Made by a program: the position numbers and the translations under genes. A stretch of 64,000 bases of DNA from Polaromonas sp. JS666 (GTDB lineage: Bacteria > Pseudomonadota > Gammaproteobacteria > Burkholderiales > Burkholderiaceae_C): assembly GCF_900103405.1 (NCBI RefSeq), contig NZ_FNHX01000010.1, positions 90,326 through 154,325 of the forward strand. Reading direction: 5' to 3'. Shown here piece by piece: positions 26,219-35,275 of this stretch (positions are counted from its first letter, which is position 1; each line of letters starts with the position of its first letter). Under the pieces are notes generated by a model, which saw nothing but the letters and a program-made list of their open reading frames with translations, did no database searches and was not told the DNA's origin.

Positions 26219-26880
26219 AGGCCGAGCAGACCGGGAAGCTGGCGGACGTCGGTCAGCCTGCTGACGCCGAAGTTTTCAGATGTCGGCTCGTGGCCGCGAT
26301 CAATAAAGGCCTTGGCCATGAAGCCCAGGTCTGACGCTGTCATCAGGTCGTAGCGAAAGCTCGACGAGACATGCATCATCTGGTCGGGCGCGCAGCCGAG
26401 CTGGTCGAACATGTATTCAAAGGTCTGGAAGCGCGGCTTGTAGGCGCGCGCTTCCTCGGCGGTGTAGACCGCATGGAACTTCGCCTTGAGGTGGGCAACG
26501 CTGGCCGGGATCAGGTCGACCATCGAATTCGACAGGATCACCAGGGGAACGTGCGGCGCGATCGCCTCCAGCACCTCGACAACATTGGGATGCGGTTGCC
26601 AGCTCGGAATCGCGTCGTACAGCGCCACGGCGTCCGACGCTTGGTAGTCGACGCCGTGCGCCTTGCATGCCCGTTGGATCGAGTTCTCCACCACGTTGAA
26701 GAAGGGCTTCCACTCGCCCAGGACTTCGTCGAGGCGATAGGCCCGAAAGCTGTCCAGGAAGGCAGGCATCCGGCCGGCCGGCACGCGGTCCTTGAACAGG
26801 CGCTTGGCGGTGGGGCCCATCTCGAAGTTGATGAGCGTGCCGTAACAGTCGAAGCTGATGAATTTGGGTTTGAATGTCAT
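26215..26880 (-). CDS. Haloacid dehalogenase type II-like HAD hydrolase (second copy)
   Basis: 221 residues. The nucleophile is Asp11 in FDCYGTL; motif II is VPLVILSNSMVDLIP, motif III is RAYKPRFQTFEYMFD, and motif IV is HVSSSFRYDLMTASDLG. Much of the sequence can be aligned without gaps to the HAD protein at 18070, so the two are paralogues. It is the first gene of an operon with a kinase and a PLP phospholyase, where a phosphatase that recycles a phosphorylated intermediate would make more sense than a dehalogenase. The start MTFKPKFISF is the family start. Confidence 0.84.
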   Translation of the reverse strand: MTFKPKFISFDCYGTLINFEMGPTAKRLFKDRVPAGRMPAFLDSFRAYRLDEVLGEWKPFFNVVENSIQRACKAHGVDYQASDAVALYDAIPSWQPHPNVVEVLEAIAPHVPLVILSNSMVDLIPASVAHLKAKFHAVYTAEEARAYKPRFQTFEYMFDQLGCAPDQMMHVSSSFRYDLMTASDLGFMAKAFIDRGHEPTSENFGVSRLTDVRQLPGLLGL

Positions 26881-27015
26881 AGAAGATCCACGCTGTTGAG
26901 GTGGATACAAGTCTATGAATTCGCCGCCTTTTGAAATGCCGCATTCACAGGCGGCGCAAGTGGAATCCGTTTCAATCCGGGCGCTTGCCAGAACTTTGCA
27001 TGGCCCTGGTTGTCA

Positions 27016-27032
27016 GCCGCCGCGTCGGCGGC
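27016..27032 (-). terminator. GC-rich hairpin after the FAD oxidoreductase gene
   Basis: A perfect 7-bp stem GCCGCCG/CGGCGGC with loop CGT lies 8 bases after the stop of the minus-strand flavoprotein gene. There is no T run. It separates that gene from the HAD operon, which starts 136 bases further on. Confidence 0.4.
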
Positions 27033-27039
27033 GCGCCCC

Positions 27040-28425
27040 TTAGAAATCAGCCACTTTGCCCCAGGCCGACGCGTTGAACCGGGCCGGGTCGAAAGGCTTG
27101 GGATCGAAGATCGGTGTGGCCCCGGACACGATGTCGGCGATCAGGTGGCCCGCGCCGGGGCCTATGCCGAAACCGTGCCCCGAAAAACCCGCGGCCAGGA
27201 TCAGCCCGGGCACTTGCGGTAGTTCGCCGATACCGGGCACGCCATCGGGCGTGCTGTCGATATAGCCGGCCCAGGTGTTGGCGATGCGGGCTTCGCGCAG
27301 CGCGGGCAAGAGCTTGATGGCACGGCGGTGGGTTTCGCGCACGCCGGCAGGGTCGGGCGTGGGATTGAGGATGCGCGCCCGCTCCATGGGCGTGGGCGCG
27401 TCCAGCTTCCAGCGTGCGCGGGTTTCGTGGCCCCAGCGCATGCCTTCCAGGCCGCCGGGAAATACATTGCGCCAGCGCTTGGCGAACATGGGGATGAACT
27501 GCGGCGCGAAGCGCAGCAGCTGCGGTGTGGGGTCGGCGCGCCCGCGGCCGCTGATGGCCAGCACGTAATGGCCGTCGGGGCGCCGGGTGACGGCGACGTT
27601 GGGGCCGGCCAGCGCGGCCGGCAGTTGCTGCGCCAGCGGAGCCACACGCACGATGGACTGGCGTATCGTGGCCAGCGGAAACCGCACGTCAAGCTGGTTG
27701 CAGAAGGACGATGCCCACGCACCGCCCGCGAGAACGGCGGCGCGGGTCTTGATGGTCCCGGCTTCGGTGACGACGCCGCTGAGGCGGCCGCCCTCCATCT
27801 CGATGCCGCGCGCGGCGCAGTTCTGGTGGACCGTGCCGCCCAGCTTGATGAGCGCGGCCGCAACAGCCGGCGCTGCCTTGGCCGGGTCGGCCGTGCCGTC
27901 GCTGGGCGAGAACACGCCGCCCTTCCACGCGCGGCCGGTGGCTCGCCCGCGTTCGGAGGCTTCGCTGCCGCTGAGCATGTGGGTGGTCACGCCGGCGGTG
28001 ATCGCGAATTCGCGCCACTTGGCCCAGCCCGCAATCTGGGCCTCGTCATCGCTGAGGTAGAGCAGGCCGCAGCGCTTGAACCCCGTGTCTTCGCCGCTGT
28101 CGGCGGCAAACTGGTCCCAGAGCTCCAGGCTGCGGGTGGCCATGGGCAGCTCGCGCGCGTCGCGGTTCTGCTGGCGGCACCAGCCCCAGTTGCGGCTCGA
28201 TTGCTCGGCGCCTATGCGGCCTTTTTCGATCAGGGCGACCGAAAGCCCGCGTTTGGCCAGGTAGTAGGCGGTAAACACACCGATGATGCCGCCGCCTATC
28301 ACGACGACGTCGGCGCTGGCCGGTGGGGTGGGCGAAGTCTCCAGGAGGCGCAGCGGTTGCGGCAGGGTAGGTGGCATTGTGGTTGCGGCGCCCTGGGCGC
28401 GGTGCATGGTCAGCGGCGGGTTCAT
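27040..28425 (-). CDS. FAD-dependent oxidoreductase of the DAO family (second)
   Basis: About 461 residues. The FAD motif is [20 protein letters not shown], then [20 protein letters not shown], a variant typical of opine/glycine-oxidase-like DAO proteins. The C-terminal part has [19 protein letters not shown] and [20 protein letters not shown]. Likely a dehydrogenase or oxidase for an N-alkyl amino acid or D-amino acid. Three possible ATG starts occur (28425, 28407, 28377); the conserved domain begins near residue 40 of the longest, so the exact start is uncertain. It is divergent from the ornithine-cyclodeaminase-like gene, with 272 bp between them. Confidence 0.83.
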   Translation of the reverse strand: MNPPLTMHRAQGAATTMPPTLPQPLRLLETSPTPPASADVVVIGGGIIGVFTAYYLAKRGLSVALIEKGRIGAEQSSRNWGWCRQQNRDARELPMATRSLELWDQFAADSGEDTGFKRCGLLYLSDDEAQIAGWAKWREFAITAGVTTHMLSGSEASERGRATGRAWKGGVFSPSDGTADPAKAAPAVAAALIKLGGTVHQNCAARGIEMEGGRLSGVVTEAGTIKTRAAVLAGGAWASSFCNQLDVRFPLATIRQSIVRVAPLAQQLPAALAGPNVAVTRRPDGHYVLAISGRGRADPTPQLLRFAPQFIPMFAKRWRNVFPGGLEGMRWGHETRARWKLDAPTPMERARILNPTPDPAGVRETHRRAIKLLPALREARIANTWAGYIDSTPDGVPGIGELPQVPGLILAAGFSGHGFGIGPGAGHLIADIVSGATPIFDPKPFDPARFNASAWGKVADF

Positions 28426-28697
28426 GCTGCCATGGTAGGTGCTGGCGGGCAACCGGTGCTGCCGGATTGCGGCCTTCTTGCAACGAACAATGCTGTTCTC
28501 GGTGGATGGGAAGGAGATTCTGCTCCAGGGCCGCCGCGCCATGCTGCAGCCCGGCAAAGCCCGGCTGGCCCGGCCGGCTGCCTGTGCCGCGCGGCGCCCT
28601 GAATACCGGGGTTTCTGTGCGGCGGCCGTGTGAAAACAGGATTTTGTGCAAGCCCTTCGTGTTGTACTTGTCCACACAGGAATGGAGAAACATCACC

Positions 28698-29690
28698 GTG
28701 AAAACACTGCTGCTCAAGAAAGAGGAAGTCCGCGGATTGATCCGCATGAAGGAAGTCATAGGCACGGTGGAAGAGGCCTACAAGGCCTTCAACAGCGGCC
28801 AGGTGATACAACCCCCCTACATCGGCATCGACCTGCCATCCCATCGCGGGGAGATTGACTTCAAGCTGGGCTACAACCAGGGCAACGAAATGATCTCCAT
28901 GAAGGCGTCCTCGGGCGGGTTTACCGGCAACCCGGAACAGTACGGGGTGCCCAACGGCATGGGGACCGTGCTGCTGTTCGACGGCATGAGCGGCGCCCTG
29001 GTCTGCGTGATGGACGGCAGCCTGCTCACAGGCCTCAGGACCGGCGCGTGCGGCGCCGTCTCGGTCAAGGCGCTCGCAAGAAAGAACGCGAGCAGGATCA
29101 CCTCGATAGGCACCGGCAACCAGGCCAGGATGCAGATACGGGCCATCAGGGAGGTGATGAAGATCGAAGAAATCCATGCCTGGGATCACCATCCCGAGAC
29201 GCTGGCCAGGTACAAGGCGGACATGGAGAGCGAGTTCGGCATTCCCGTGCTCACGGCCAACTCCAAGAAGGAGGCCGTAGAAAACGCCGACATCCTGATC
29301 ACCACTACCCGCGGGAAAGGCTCGCTGGTGGAGGCCCCGTGGATCAAGCCCGGCACGCACATCGTCGCGATCGGTGCGGATGCGCCAGGCAAGCAGGAAC
29401 TGGATCCGCAGATTTTCCGGGGCGCGAAAGTCGTCGTCGACTCCATCGCGCAATGCGTCGAAAAAGGCGAAACACAGCATCCCATCAACGCGAAGATCAT
29501 GGCCCGGGGCGACATCCATGCGGAAATCGGCGAGATCCTGCTGGGCAGGAAGCCGGGGCGGAAGAACGACGAGGAAGTCACCATCTTCGACGCCACCGGC
29601 ATGGCCATCCAGGACAACACGACGGCGGCGAAGATTTACCGCAACGCCATCGAGAACAAGGTCGGCGCCTTCTTCGATTTCCTCGAATAA
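28698..29690 (+). CDS. Ornithine cyclodeaminase/mu-crystallin family protein
   Basis: 330 residues beginning with GTG, with GGAG ten bases upstream. The substrate part has [20 protein letters not shown] and [20 protein letters not shown]; the NAD(P) site is [17 protein letters not shown]. The family includes ornithine cyclodeaminase, alanine dehydrogenase, ketimine and iminosuccinate reductases (BhcD, EutC). The long insertion [15 protein letters not shown] is unlike classic ornithine cyclodeaminase, so an imine-reducing or amino-acid dehydrogenase role is plausible. It converges with a threonine-dehydratase-like gene; such pairs occur in hydroxyectoine and beta-hydroxyaspartate pathways. Confidence 0.82.
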   Translation: MKTLLLKKEEVRGLIRMKEVIGTVEEAYKAFNSGQVIQPPYIGIDLPSHRGEIDFKLGYNQGNEMISMKASSGGFTGNPEQYGVPNGMGTVLLFDGMSGALVCVMDGSLLTGLRTGACGAVSVKALARKNASRITSIGTGNQARMQIRAIREVMKIEEIHAWDHHPETLARYKADMESEFGIPVLTANSKKEAVENADILITTTRGKGSLVEAPWIKPGTHIVAIGADAPGKQELDPQIFRGAKVVVDSIAQCVEKGETQHPINAKIMARGDIHAEIGEILLGRKPGRKNDEEVTIFDATGMAIQDNTTAAKIYRNAIENKVGAFFDFLE

Positions 29691-29707
29691 GGTTTCACCG
29701 GAGCCAT

Positions 29708-29735
29708 AAAAAAAACCGCTCAGCGGCTTTTTTTT
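29708..29735. terminator. Bidirectional rho-independent terminator
   Basis: A stem CCGC/GCGG with loop TCA is flanked by eight or nine A residues on the left and nine T residues on the right (with one mismatch at the A/C step). It sits between the converging ornithine-cyclodeaminase-like and dehydratase genes and can work in both directions. Confidence 0.85.
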
Positions 29736-29790
29736 ATTGCTCCAAATGTTTGCTCCGGGTGCTTGCTCCGAGTGTTTGCTCGAACTGCGC

Positions 29791-30774
29791 TTATTCAGCG
29801 TCTTTGTAGATCTCGGCCAGGTCGGACAGGTTCCAGTTCCCGCCGCTCAAGACCGCGCAGACCTTCTCATCGGGCCTGACCTTGACAGCGCCGGCCAGCA
29901 AGGCCGCGATGCCGATGGAAGCAGCGGGCTCGGCGATCAGCTTGGCATCCCTGGCCAGCACACGCATGCCCGCGATGATGTGCTCGTCTTCCACGAGGAC
30001 GATTTCGTCCACGTACTTTTCGATGATGGGAAACGGGTTCTGGCCCGGAACGCTGATGCGCACCCCATCGGCGATGGTGTTCTTTAGCGGAAGCGAGGTG
30101 CGTTGCTTGTTGATCCGGCTTTGGTAGTACTTGGGCGTCAAGGCGGGTTCCGCGCCTATGACACGCACCGACGGCTTGGTTTCCTTGATGGCGGTGGCGA
30201 TTCCCGACAGCAGGCCGCCGCCGCCCAGGGGAACGATGACGGTGTCAACATCTTCCAGGTCCTCCAGGATCTCGCAGCCTATGGTTCCCTGGCCGGCCAT
30301 GACCATCGGGTCCTCAAAGCCGTGAATCGCCGCGTACTGGTTCTCTTCGGCGATCTCGCACACCCTTTTCCAGCGGGCGGCCGTGTCGCCGTCGAAAAGA
30401 ATGACCTCCGCTCCCAGGGCCTGGGTGTTCTCGATCTTGATCCTGGGTGTCGTCACCGGGACGACGATGGTCGCCTTGACGCCCAGCATCCTGGCGGCAT
30501 AGGCGATGCCCTGGGCATGGTTGCCCGAAGAAGTCGCAATGAGGCCGTTGGCGATCGCCTCTCTTGGCAGCGACAGCGCCTTGTTCAGGGCGCCCCGAAT
30601 CTTGAAGGCGCCCGTGATCTGCAGGGTTTCAGGCTTGAGATAAAGCTGGCAGCCAAGGGCCGGCTCGATCTTCTCTGCCCGCAACAACGGTGTATGCCGG
30701 ATGTGCGGCTTCAGCCGTTCCCGGGCTTCCCGGATGTCCTGGAGGGTCGGGTAGTTGCGCATCTTGCTTTTCAC
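29791..30774 (-). CDS. PLP-dependent threonine/serine (hydroxyaspartate-type) dehydratase
   Basis: 327 residues, fold type II. The Schiff-base Lys58 lies in LQITGAFKIRGALN; cofactor motifs are SSGNHAQGIAYAA and VPLGGGGLLSGIA; the end has CAVLSGGN. It lacks the C-terminal ACT regulatory domain of biosynthetic IlvA, so it is a catabolic deaminating dehydratase of the TdcB/serine racemase/EutB/BhcB group. Start is GTG at 30774 or ATG at 30762; neither has a strong ribosome site. It follows the aldehyde dehydrogenase gene by 15 bp, which suggests one operon. Confidence 0.85.
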   Translation of the reverse strand: MKSKMRNYPTLQDIREARERLKPHIRHTPLLRAEKIEPALGCQLYLKPETLQITGAFKIRGALNKALSLPREAIANGLIATSSGNHAQGIAYAARMLGVKATIVVPVTTPRIKIENTQALGAEVILFDGDTAARWKRVCEIAEENQYAAIHGFEDPMVMAGQGTIGCEILEDLEDVDTVIVPLGGGGLLSGIATAIKETKPSVRVIGAEPALTPKYYQSRINKQRTSLPLKNTIADGVRISVPGQNPFPIIEKYVDEIVLVEDEHIIAGMRVLARDAKLIAEPAASIGIAALLAGAVKVRPDEKVCAVLSGGNWNLSDLAEIYKDAE

Positions 30775-30789
30775 TTTCGAATATTGTTG

Positions 30790-32301
30790 TCAGCCGGGCT
30801 CGCCCTGCCAACCGAGGATGGACTTGGTCTCCAGGTACTCCTGCAGCCCCTCGACCCCATACTCGCGCCCATTGCCCGAGTGCTTGTAGCCGCCGAAGGG
30901 GGCATGCGGGTTCCAGGGCGGGTTGTTGATGTGCACCTGGCCGGAACGAATCCGCGCCGCGACCGCGCGCGCCGCGGCCAGCTCCCGGCCCTGCACGTGG
31001 GCGCCCAGGCCGTAGACGGTGTCGTTGGCGATCTCCACGGCTTCGTCCACGCTGTCGTAGGGAATGATGGCCAGCACCGGCCCGAAGATCTCTTCCTGCG
31101 CGATGCGCATCTGCGGACCCACATTGGAAAAGATGGTGGGGCGCGCGTAGAAGCCGCGCTCCAGGCCCTGCGGCCGGCCGGGGCCGCCGCAAATGAGCCG
31201 CGCGCCCTCGGTGATGCCGGCATCTATCATTTCCTGCACGCGCTTGAACTGCGCGCGGTTGGCCACGGGGCCGTGCGTGGTCTGCGGCGAGCGCGGGTCG
31301 CCCACAACGAGTGCGGCTGCTGCTTCGCAGGCGATCCGCTCGACTTCCGCGAGGCGTTCGCGCGGCACGATCATGCGCGTCGGGGCGCTGCAGGACTGGC
31401 CCACGTTGCGAAAGCCCGCCGCCACGCCCGCCGGCACGGCGCGTGCGAGATCCGCATCGGGCAGGATGAGGTTGGGTGATTTGCCGCCCAGCTCCTGGGC
31501 CACGCGCTTGACCGTGGGCGCTGCAGCCTGCGCCACCAGGACACCGGCCCGGTTCGAGCCGGTGATTGAGATCATGTCCACGTCGGGGTGTGCCGCCAGC
31601 GCGGCGCCGACTTCCGGTCCGCTGCCGTTCACCAGGTTGAACACACCCGGCGGGATGCCGGCGTCGCGCAGAACCTGGGTGAAGAGCAGGGCGCTCAGGG
31701 GCGACAGCTCGCTGGGCTTGAGCACGATGGTGCAGCCCGCCGCCAGCGCCGGGCCGACCTTGGCGGTGATCTGGTAGAGCGGCCAGTTCCAGGGGGTGAT
31801 CAGGCCGCACACGCCGATGGCCTCGCGCATCAGGGCCATGCCCTCGCGGTGGATGACAAAAGGGTAGCTGCCCGCGTTGTCACGGGCCACGCGGATATGC
31901 TCTGCCGCCATGGGAACCTGCGCGCTGCGCGCCGTGCTGATCGCAGCGCCCATCTCCAGCGAGATCGCCTGGGCAAACAGCTCTGCCCGCTCAAGAATCA
32001 GGCTGTGCACGCGGCCAAGAAGCGCAGCCCGGCTTTGCGGCGAACTGACGGACCAGGTTTTGAAGGCGGATCGCGCCGCGATCACCGCCTCGTCCACATC
32101 CTGCGCATTGCCCAGGGCGATCTCCGCGATGGCGTCCTCCGTCGATGGGTCGATGACGCTGGTTCGGTCGTGCCCCATGGGCAGCACCCATTCACCGCCT
32201 ATGTAAAGGCGATCCAGCAGGCCGCTGCTTGTGAGTTGTTCTACGAGGCGCGTTGCATCGCCATTTCCCATGATTGCCCTCTCAAAAAGAATCGAAGTCA
32301 T
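30790..32301 (-). CDS. NAD(P)-dependent aldehyde dehydrogenase
   Basis: 503 residues of the ALDH superfamily. Motifs: GVCGLITPWNWPLYQITAKV, the Rossmann-side ISITGSNRAGVLVAQ, the general base Glu in QELGGKSPNLI, the catalytic Cys in GQSCSAPTRM, and EEIFGPVLAIIPY. Several similar enzymes act on betaine aldehyde, aminobutyraldehyde or aromatic aldehydes; the substrate is not clear. The start MTSILFERAI at 32301 is preferred (GGGGC upstream); MGNGDATRL at 32271 is another possibility. It is followed 15 bp later by the dehydratase and is divergent from the ABC transporter operon. Confidence 0.85.
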   Translation of the reverse strand: MTSILFERAIMGNGDATRLVEQLTSSGLLDRLYIGGEWVLPMGHDRTSVIDPSTEDAIAEIALGNAQDVDEAVIAARSAFKTWSVSSPQSRAALLGRVHSLILERAELFAQAISLEMGAAISTARSAQVPMAAEHIRVARDNAGSYPFVIHREGMALMREAIGVCGLITPWNWPLYQITAKVGPALAAGCTIVLKPSELSPLSALLFTQVLRDAGIPPGVFNLVNGSGPEVGAALAAHPDVDMISITGSNRAGVLVAQAAAPTVKRVAQELGGKSPNLILPDADLARAVPAGVAAGFRNVGQSCSAPTRMIVPRERLAEVERIACEAAAALVVGDPRSPQTTHGPVANRAQFKRVQEMIDAGITEGARLICGGPGRPQGLERGFYARPTIFSNVGPQMRIAQEEIFGPVLAIIPYDSVDEAVEIANDTVYGLGAHVQGRELAAARAVAARIRSGQVHINNPPWNPHAPFGGYKHSGNGREYGVEGLQEYLETKSILGWQGEPG

Positions 32302-32696
32302 GGTACGCCCCTGCCCCGGAATTGATCTGCCGTTTAGGCGCGGGCATTCGGCATGAACCGTGCACAAGTGGCGCACAACCGCAGCATCTGCGGCGGCTCT
32401 TCAATAGCATTCATTGGAAGGCGCCGGCGACGTCGCCCAGGCTTTGCACCACCCTTGCAGGAGGACGTTTTCATGCGCTTTTGTCCCAAGTCCATCGGCT
32501 CCGGCCGCCGCGGCGCACCGGCCTGCGGCACCCGCGAGTGCGGGCCGCAAGCCGCCAGGGGAGACGCCGCACACCATGCCGCCGGCCATCCACAAAACCG
32601 CAGTTTTAACCACGCACCCCCGTACGATCAAGGCATATCCCCGGTCGCGCGGTGCTCCAATGCCTTTACCCCACCACGAGAAACCAGGAGAACACC
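32302..32696. other. 395-bp divergent intergenic region
   Basis: It separates the aldehyde dehydrogenase (minus) from the ABC transporter operon (plus) and must hold both promoters. I see no clear -35/-10 pair and no good operator palindrome. An ATG at 32473 has an excellent GGAGGA site eight bases upstream, but the reading frame it opens (about 84 codons) runs into the binding-protein gene and does not look like a protein. The transporter gene itself has CCAGGAG before its ATG at 32697. Confidence 0.6.
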
Positions 32697-34322
32697 ATGG
32701 CAGATAAGAAGCAGCTGGACGGCCTGATCGGCCCTGAAGAGAGCACGCGCATTCTTGGTGCGTTGCAACGCGGCGCCAACCGGCGCGATGTACTGGCCAT
32801 GCTGGCGGCCGGCGGCATGCAGGCCACCCTGGCCGGCGGTATTGCCGGGATCGCCTCGAGCGCGCAGGCGCAAACGCCAACGCCGCGCAAGGGCGGCCGC
32901 ATCAAGGTGGCGGGCGCGGTTTCTTCCGTGAGCGACACGCTGGACCCGGCCAAGCAGGCCAACCAGGCCGACTACGCCCGCGGTTTCACCTTCTACAACG
33001 GGCTGACCTGGCTGGACAGCAGCCTGGCGCCCCAGCCCTCGCTGGCCGAGGAGTTCACCACCAAGGACGCCAAGACCTGGGTCTTCAAGCTGCGCAAGGG
33101 CGTCACCTTCCACGACGGCAAGCCGCTGGCGCCGGCCGACGTGGTGTTCTCGCTGATGCGGCACAAAAACCCGGCCACCGGTTCCAAGGCCAAGGTGCTG
33201 GCCGACCAGATCGAAGACGTGGCGGCCACCGGCCCCAATGAAGTCACCGTGCGCCTGGTGGCGCCCAATGCCGACCTGCCGGCCATCCTGGCCACCTACC
33301 ACTTCCACATCGTCAAGGACGGCACGACTGACTTCAACGCCGGCATAGGCACCGGCCCCTACAAGGTCAAGGAATTCAAGCCCGGCGTGCGCTCCATCGG
33401 CGTGCGCAACGAGAACTACTGGAAGCCCGGCCGCCCCTACCTGGACGAGATCGAATATGTGGGCATCGCCGACGAGTCGGCGCGCGTCAACGCGCTGCTG
33501 GCCGGCGAGCTGGACCTGATAGGCACGGTCAACCCGCGCTCCATCGACCGCATCAACGGCAGCGGCAAGGCCGCCATCTTCGAGACCAAGGGTGTGTCGT
33601 ACACCGACCTCATCATGCGGCGCGACAGCGGCCCGGGCGCCAACCCGGACTTCGTGATGGCCATGAAGCTGCTGTTCAACCGCGAGCAGATGCTCAAGTC
33701 CATCCAGCTGGGCCGCGGCGTGGTGGCCAACGACCAGCCCATCGCCCCGGGCAACCGCTTCTTCGCCAAGGGCCTGCCGCAGCGCCCCTACGACCCTGAG
33801 AAAGCCAAGTGGCACCTCAAGAAGGCCAACCTGGGCAGCGCCGCCATCCCGATGGTGGCCTCGCCTGCCGCCACCAGTTCGGTGGAGATGGCCCTGGTGC
33901 TGCAGCATGCCGCGCGCGGGGCCGGCTTGAACCTGGATGTGCGCAACATGCCGGCCGACGGGTTCTGGTCGCAGCACTGGATGAAGCACCCGGTGGGCTT
34001 CGGCAACGTCAACACACGCCCCACGGCCGACCTGGCCCTGACGCTGTTCTTCAAGTCCGATGCGCCTTGGAACGAAGCGGGCTGGAAGAGCGAGAAGTTC
34101 GACCAGCTGCTGGTGGGCGCGCGCGCCGAAACCGACACGGCCAAGCGGGCGCAGATGTACGCCGACATGCAGACCCTGGTCAACCAGGACGGAGGCATCG
34201 GCATCCCGATGTTCCTCTCCAGCCTGGACGGCCACAACAAGAAGCTCAAGGGCTTGCAGACCAACCCGCTGGGCGGGATGATGGGCTACGGCTTCGCTGA
34301 ACACGTATGGCTTGAGGCATGA
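32697..34322 (+). CDS. Peptide-type ABC transporter substrate-binding protein (SBP_bac_5), first gene of a complete transporter
   Basis: 541-residue periplasmic binding protein. The export signal is twin-arginine-like (NRRDVLAMLAAGGMQATLAG, ending near SSAQAQTPTPRK). The mature part has GGRIKVAGAVSSVSDTLDPA and TWVFKLRKGVTFHDGKPLAP. It resembles the orphan protein at 20427 along its whole length, including the same C-terminal blocks (DGHNKKLKGL, GGMMGYGFAEHVWLEA). The stop overlaps the first permease start by ATGA. The ligand is probably a short peptide, opine or related amine; unknown. Confidence 0.92.
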   Translation: MADKKQLDGLIGPEESTRILGALQRGANRRDVLAMLAAGGMQATLAGGIAGIASSAQAQTPTPRKGGRIKVAGAVSSVSDTLDPAKQANQADYARGFTFYNGLTWLDSSLAPQPSLAEEFTTKDAKTWVFKLRKGVTFHDGKPLAPADVVFSLMRHKNPATGSKAKVLADQIEDVAATGPNEVTVRLVAPNADLPAILATYHFHIVKDGTTDFNAGIGTGPYKVKEFKPGVRSIGVRNENYWKPGRPYLDEIEYVGIADESARVNALLAGELDLIGTVNPRSIDRINGSGKAAIFETKGVSYTDLIMRRDSGPGANPDFVMAMKLLFNREQMLKSIQLGRGVVANDQPIAPGNRFFAKGLPQRPYDPEKAKWHLKKANLGSAAIPMVASPAATSSVEMALVLQHAARGAGLNLDVRNMPADGFWSQHWMKHPVGFGNVNTRPTADLALTLFFKSDAPWNEAGWKSEKFDQLLVGARAETDTAKRAQMYADMQTLVNQDGGIGIPMFLSSLDGHNKKLKGLQTNPLGGMMGYGFAEHVWLEA

Positions 34323-35275
34323 ACCTCACTATTTTGAAACTGGTTGCCGGCCGGATCGTCTCCGGCCTGGCTTCGCTGCTGGCGGTGTCGGTGGTGGTGT
34401 TTGCCATCACCGCCGTGCTGCCCGGCGACGCGGCCGAGGAGAAGCTGGGGCAGGACGCCACGCCCGAGGCGGTGGCGGCGCTGCGCAAGGAGATGGGCCT
34501 GGACCGCAGCGCGGTGCTGCGCTACTTCGACTGGCTGGGCGGCATGGCCAGGGGCGATGCGGGCAAGTCGGTGGTCACCGGCATGCCGGTGGGTGACGCC
34601 GTCGCCAGCCGCCTGCCTGCTTCGCTGCTGTTGGCCGCGGTGACGACGGCGTTTTCCGTGCCGCTGGCCCTGGGCCTGGGCATCCTGTGCGCCTTGCGGC
34701 GCGGCTCGGCTTTCGACCGTTTCACCAGCATGGCGACGGTGGCCGTCGTGTCAGTGCCGGAATTCCTGGTGGCCACGCTGGCCGTGCTGGTGTTCGCGGT
34801 GCAACTGAAATGGCTGCCCGCGCTCTCCTACGATGTCAACATTTCCTCGCCGGGCGAGATGCTGCGCTCCTTCGCTTTGCCGGTGCTCAGCCTGGGCAGC
34901 GTGATCGTGGCGCAGATGCTGCGCATGACGCGCGCGGCCGTCATCGACCAACTGGCGGCGGCCTATATTGAGATGGTGCGGCTCAAAGGCGCGAGCGCCG
35001 CGCGCACCGTGCTGTTTCACGCGCTGCCCAATGCCATCGGTCCCATCGCCAACGCGGTGGCGCTGAGCCTGTCCTACCTGCTGGGTGGTGTGATCATCAT
35101 CGAGGTGATCTTCAATTACCCGGGCATCGCCAAACTCATGGTGGACGCCGTCTCCCAGCGGGACATGCCGCTGGTACAGGCCTGCGCCATGATTTTCTGC
35201 GCCGCCTACCTGATCCTGGTGATGCTCGCCGACGTGTGCGGCATCGTCGCCAACCCACGCCTGAGGCACCAATGA
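34319..35275 (+). CDS. ABC transporter permease, DppB type
   Basis: 318-residue inner-membrane permease with about six helices. The N-terminal part (GRIVSGLASLLAVSVVVFAI, TAVLPGDAAEEKLG) is typical of DppB/OppB. The EAA loop, which contacts the ATPase, is YIEMVRLKGASAARTVLFHA with LPNAIGPIANAVA after it. It overlaps the binding protein upstream and the second permease downstream by four bases each, so the components are co-translated. Confidence 0.92.
   Translation: MNLTILKLVAGRIVSGLASLLAVSVVVFAITAVLPGDAAEEKLGQDATPEAVAALRKEMGLDRSAVLRYFDWLGGMARGDAGKSVVTGMPVGDAVASRLPASLLLAAVTTAFSVPLALGLGILCALRRGSAFDRFTSMATVAVVSVPEFLVATLAVLVFAVQLKWLPALSYDVNISSPGEMLRSFALPVLSLGSVIVAQMLRMTRAAVIDQLAAAYIEMVRLKGASAARTVLFHALPNAIGPIANAVALSLSYLLGGVIIIEVIFNYPGIAKLMVDAVSQRDMPLVQACAMIFCAAYLILVMLADVCGIVANPRLRHQ

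Noticed and set aside
18070..26880. Direct evidence for haloacid degradation
   Set aside because: The two HAD proteins have dehalogenase-like motifs, but there is no haloacid permease or regulator nearby and the neighbours act on amines.
32473..32727. Small open frame with a very good ribosome site (GGAGGA) in the 395-bp intergenic region
   Set aside because: The translation is rich in Arg, Pro and His with no protein-like pattern, and it runs into the start of the binding protein gene in another frame.
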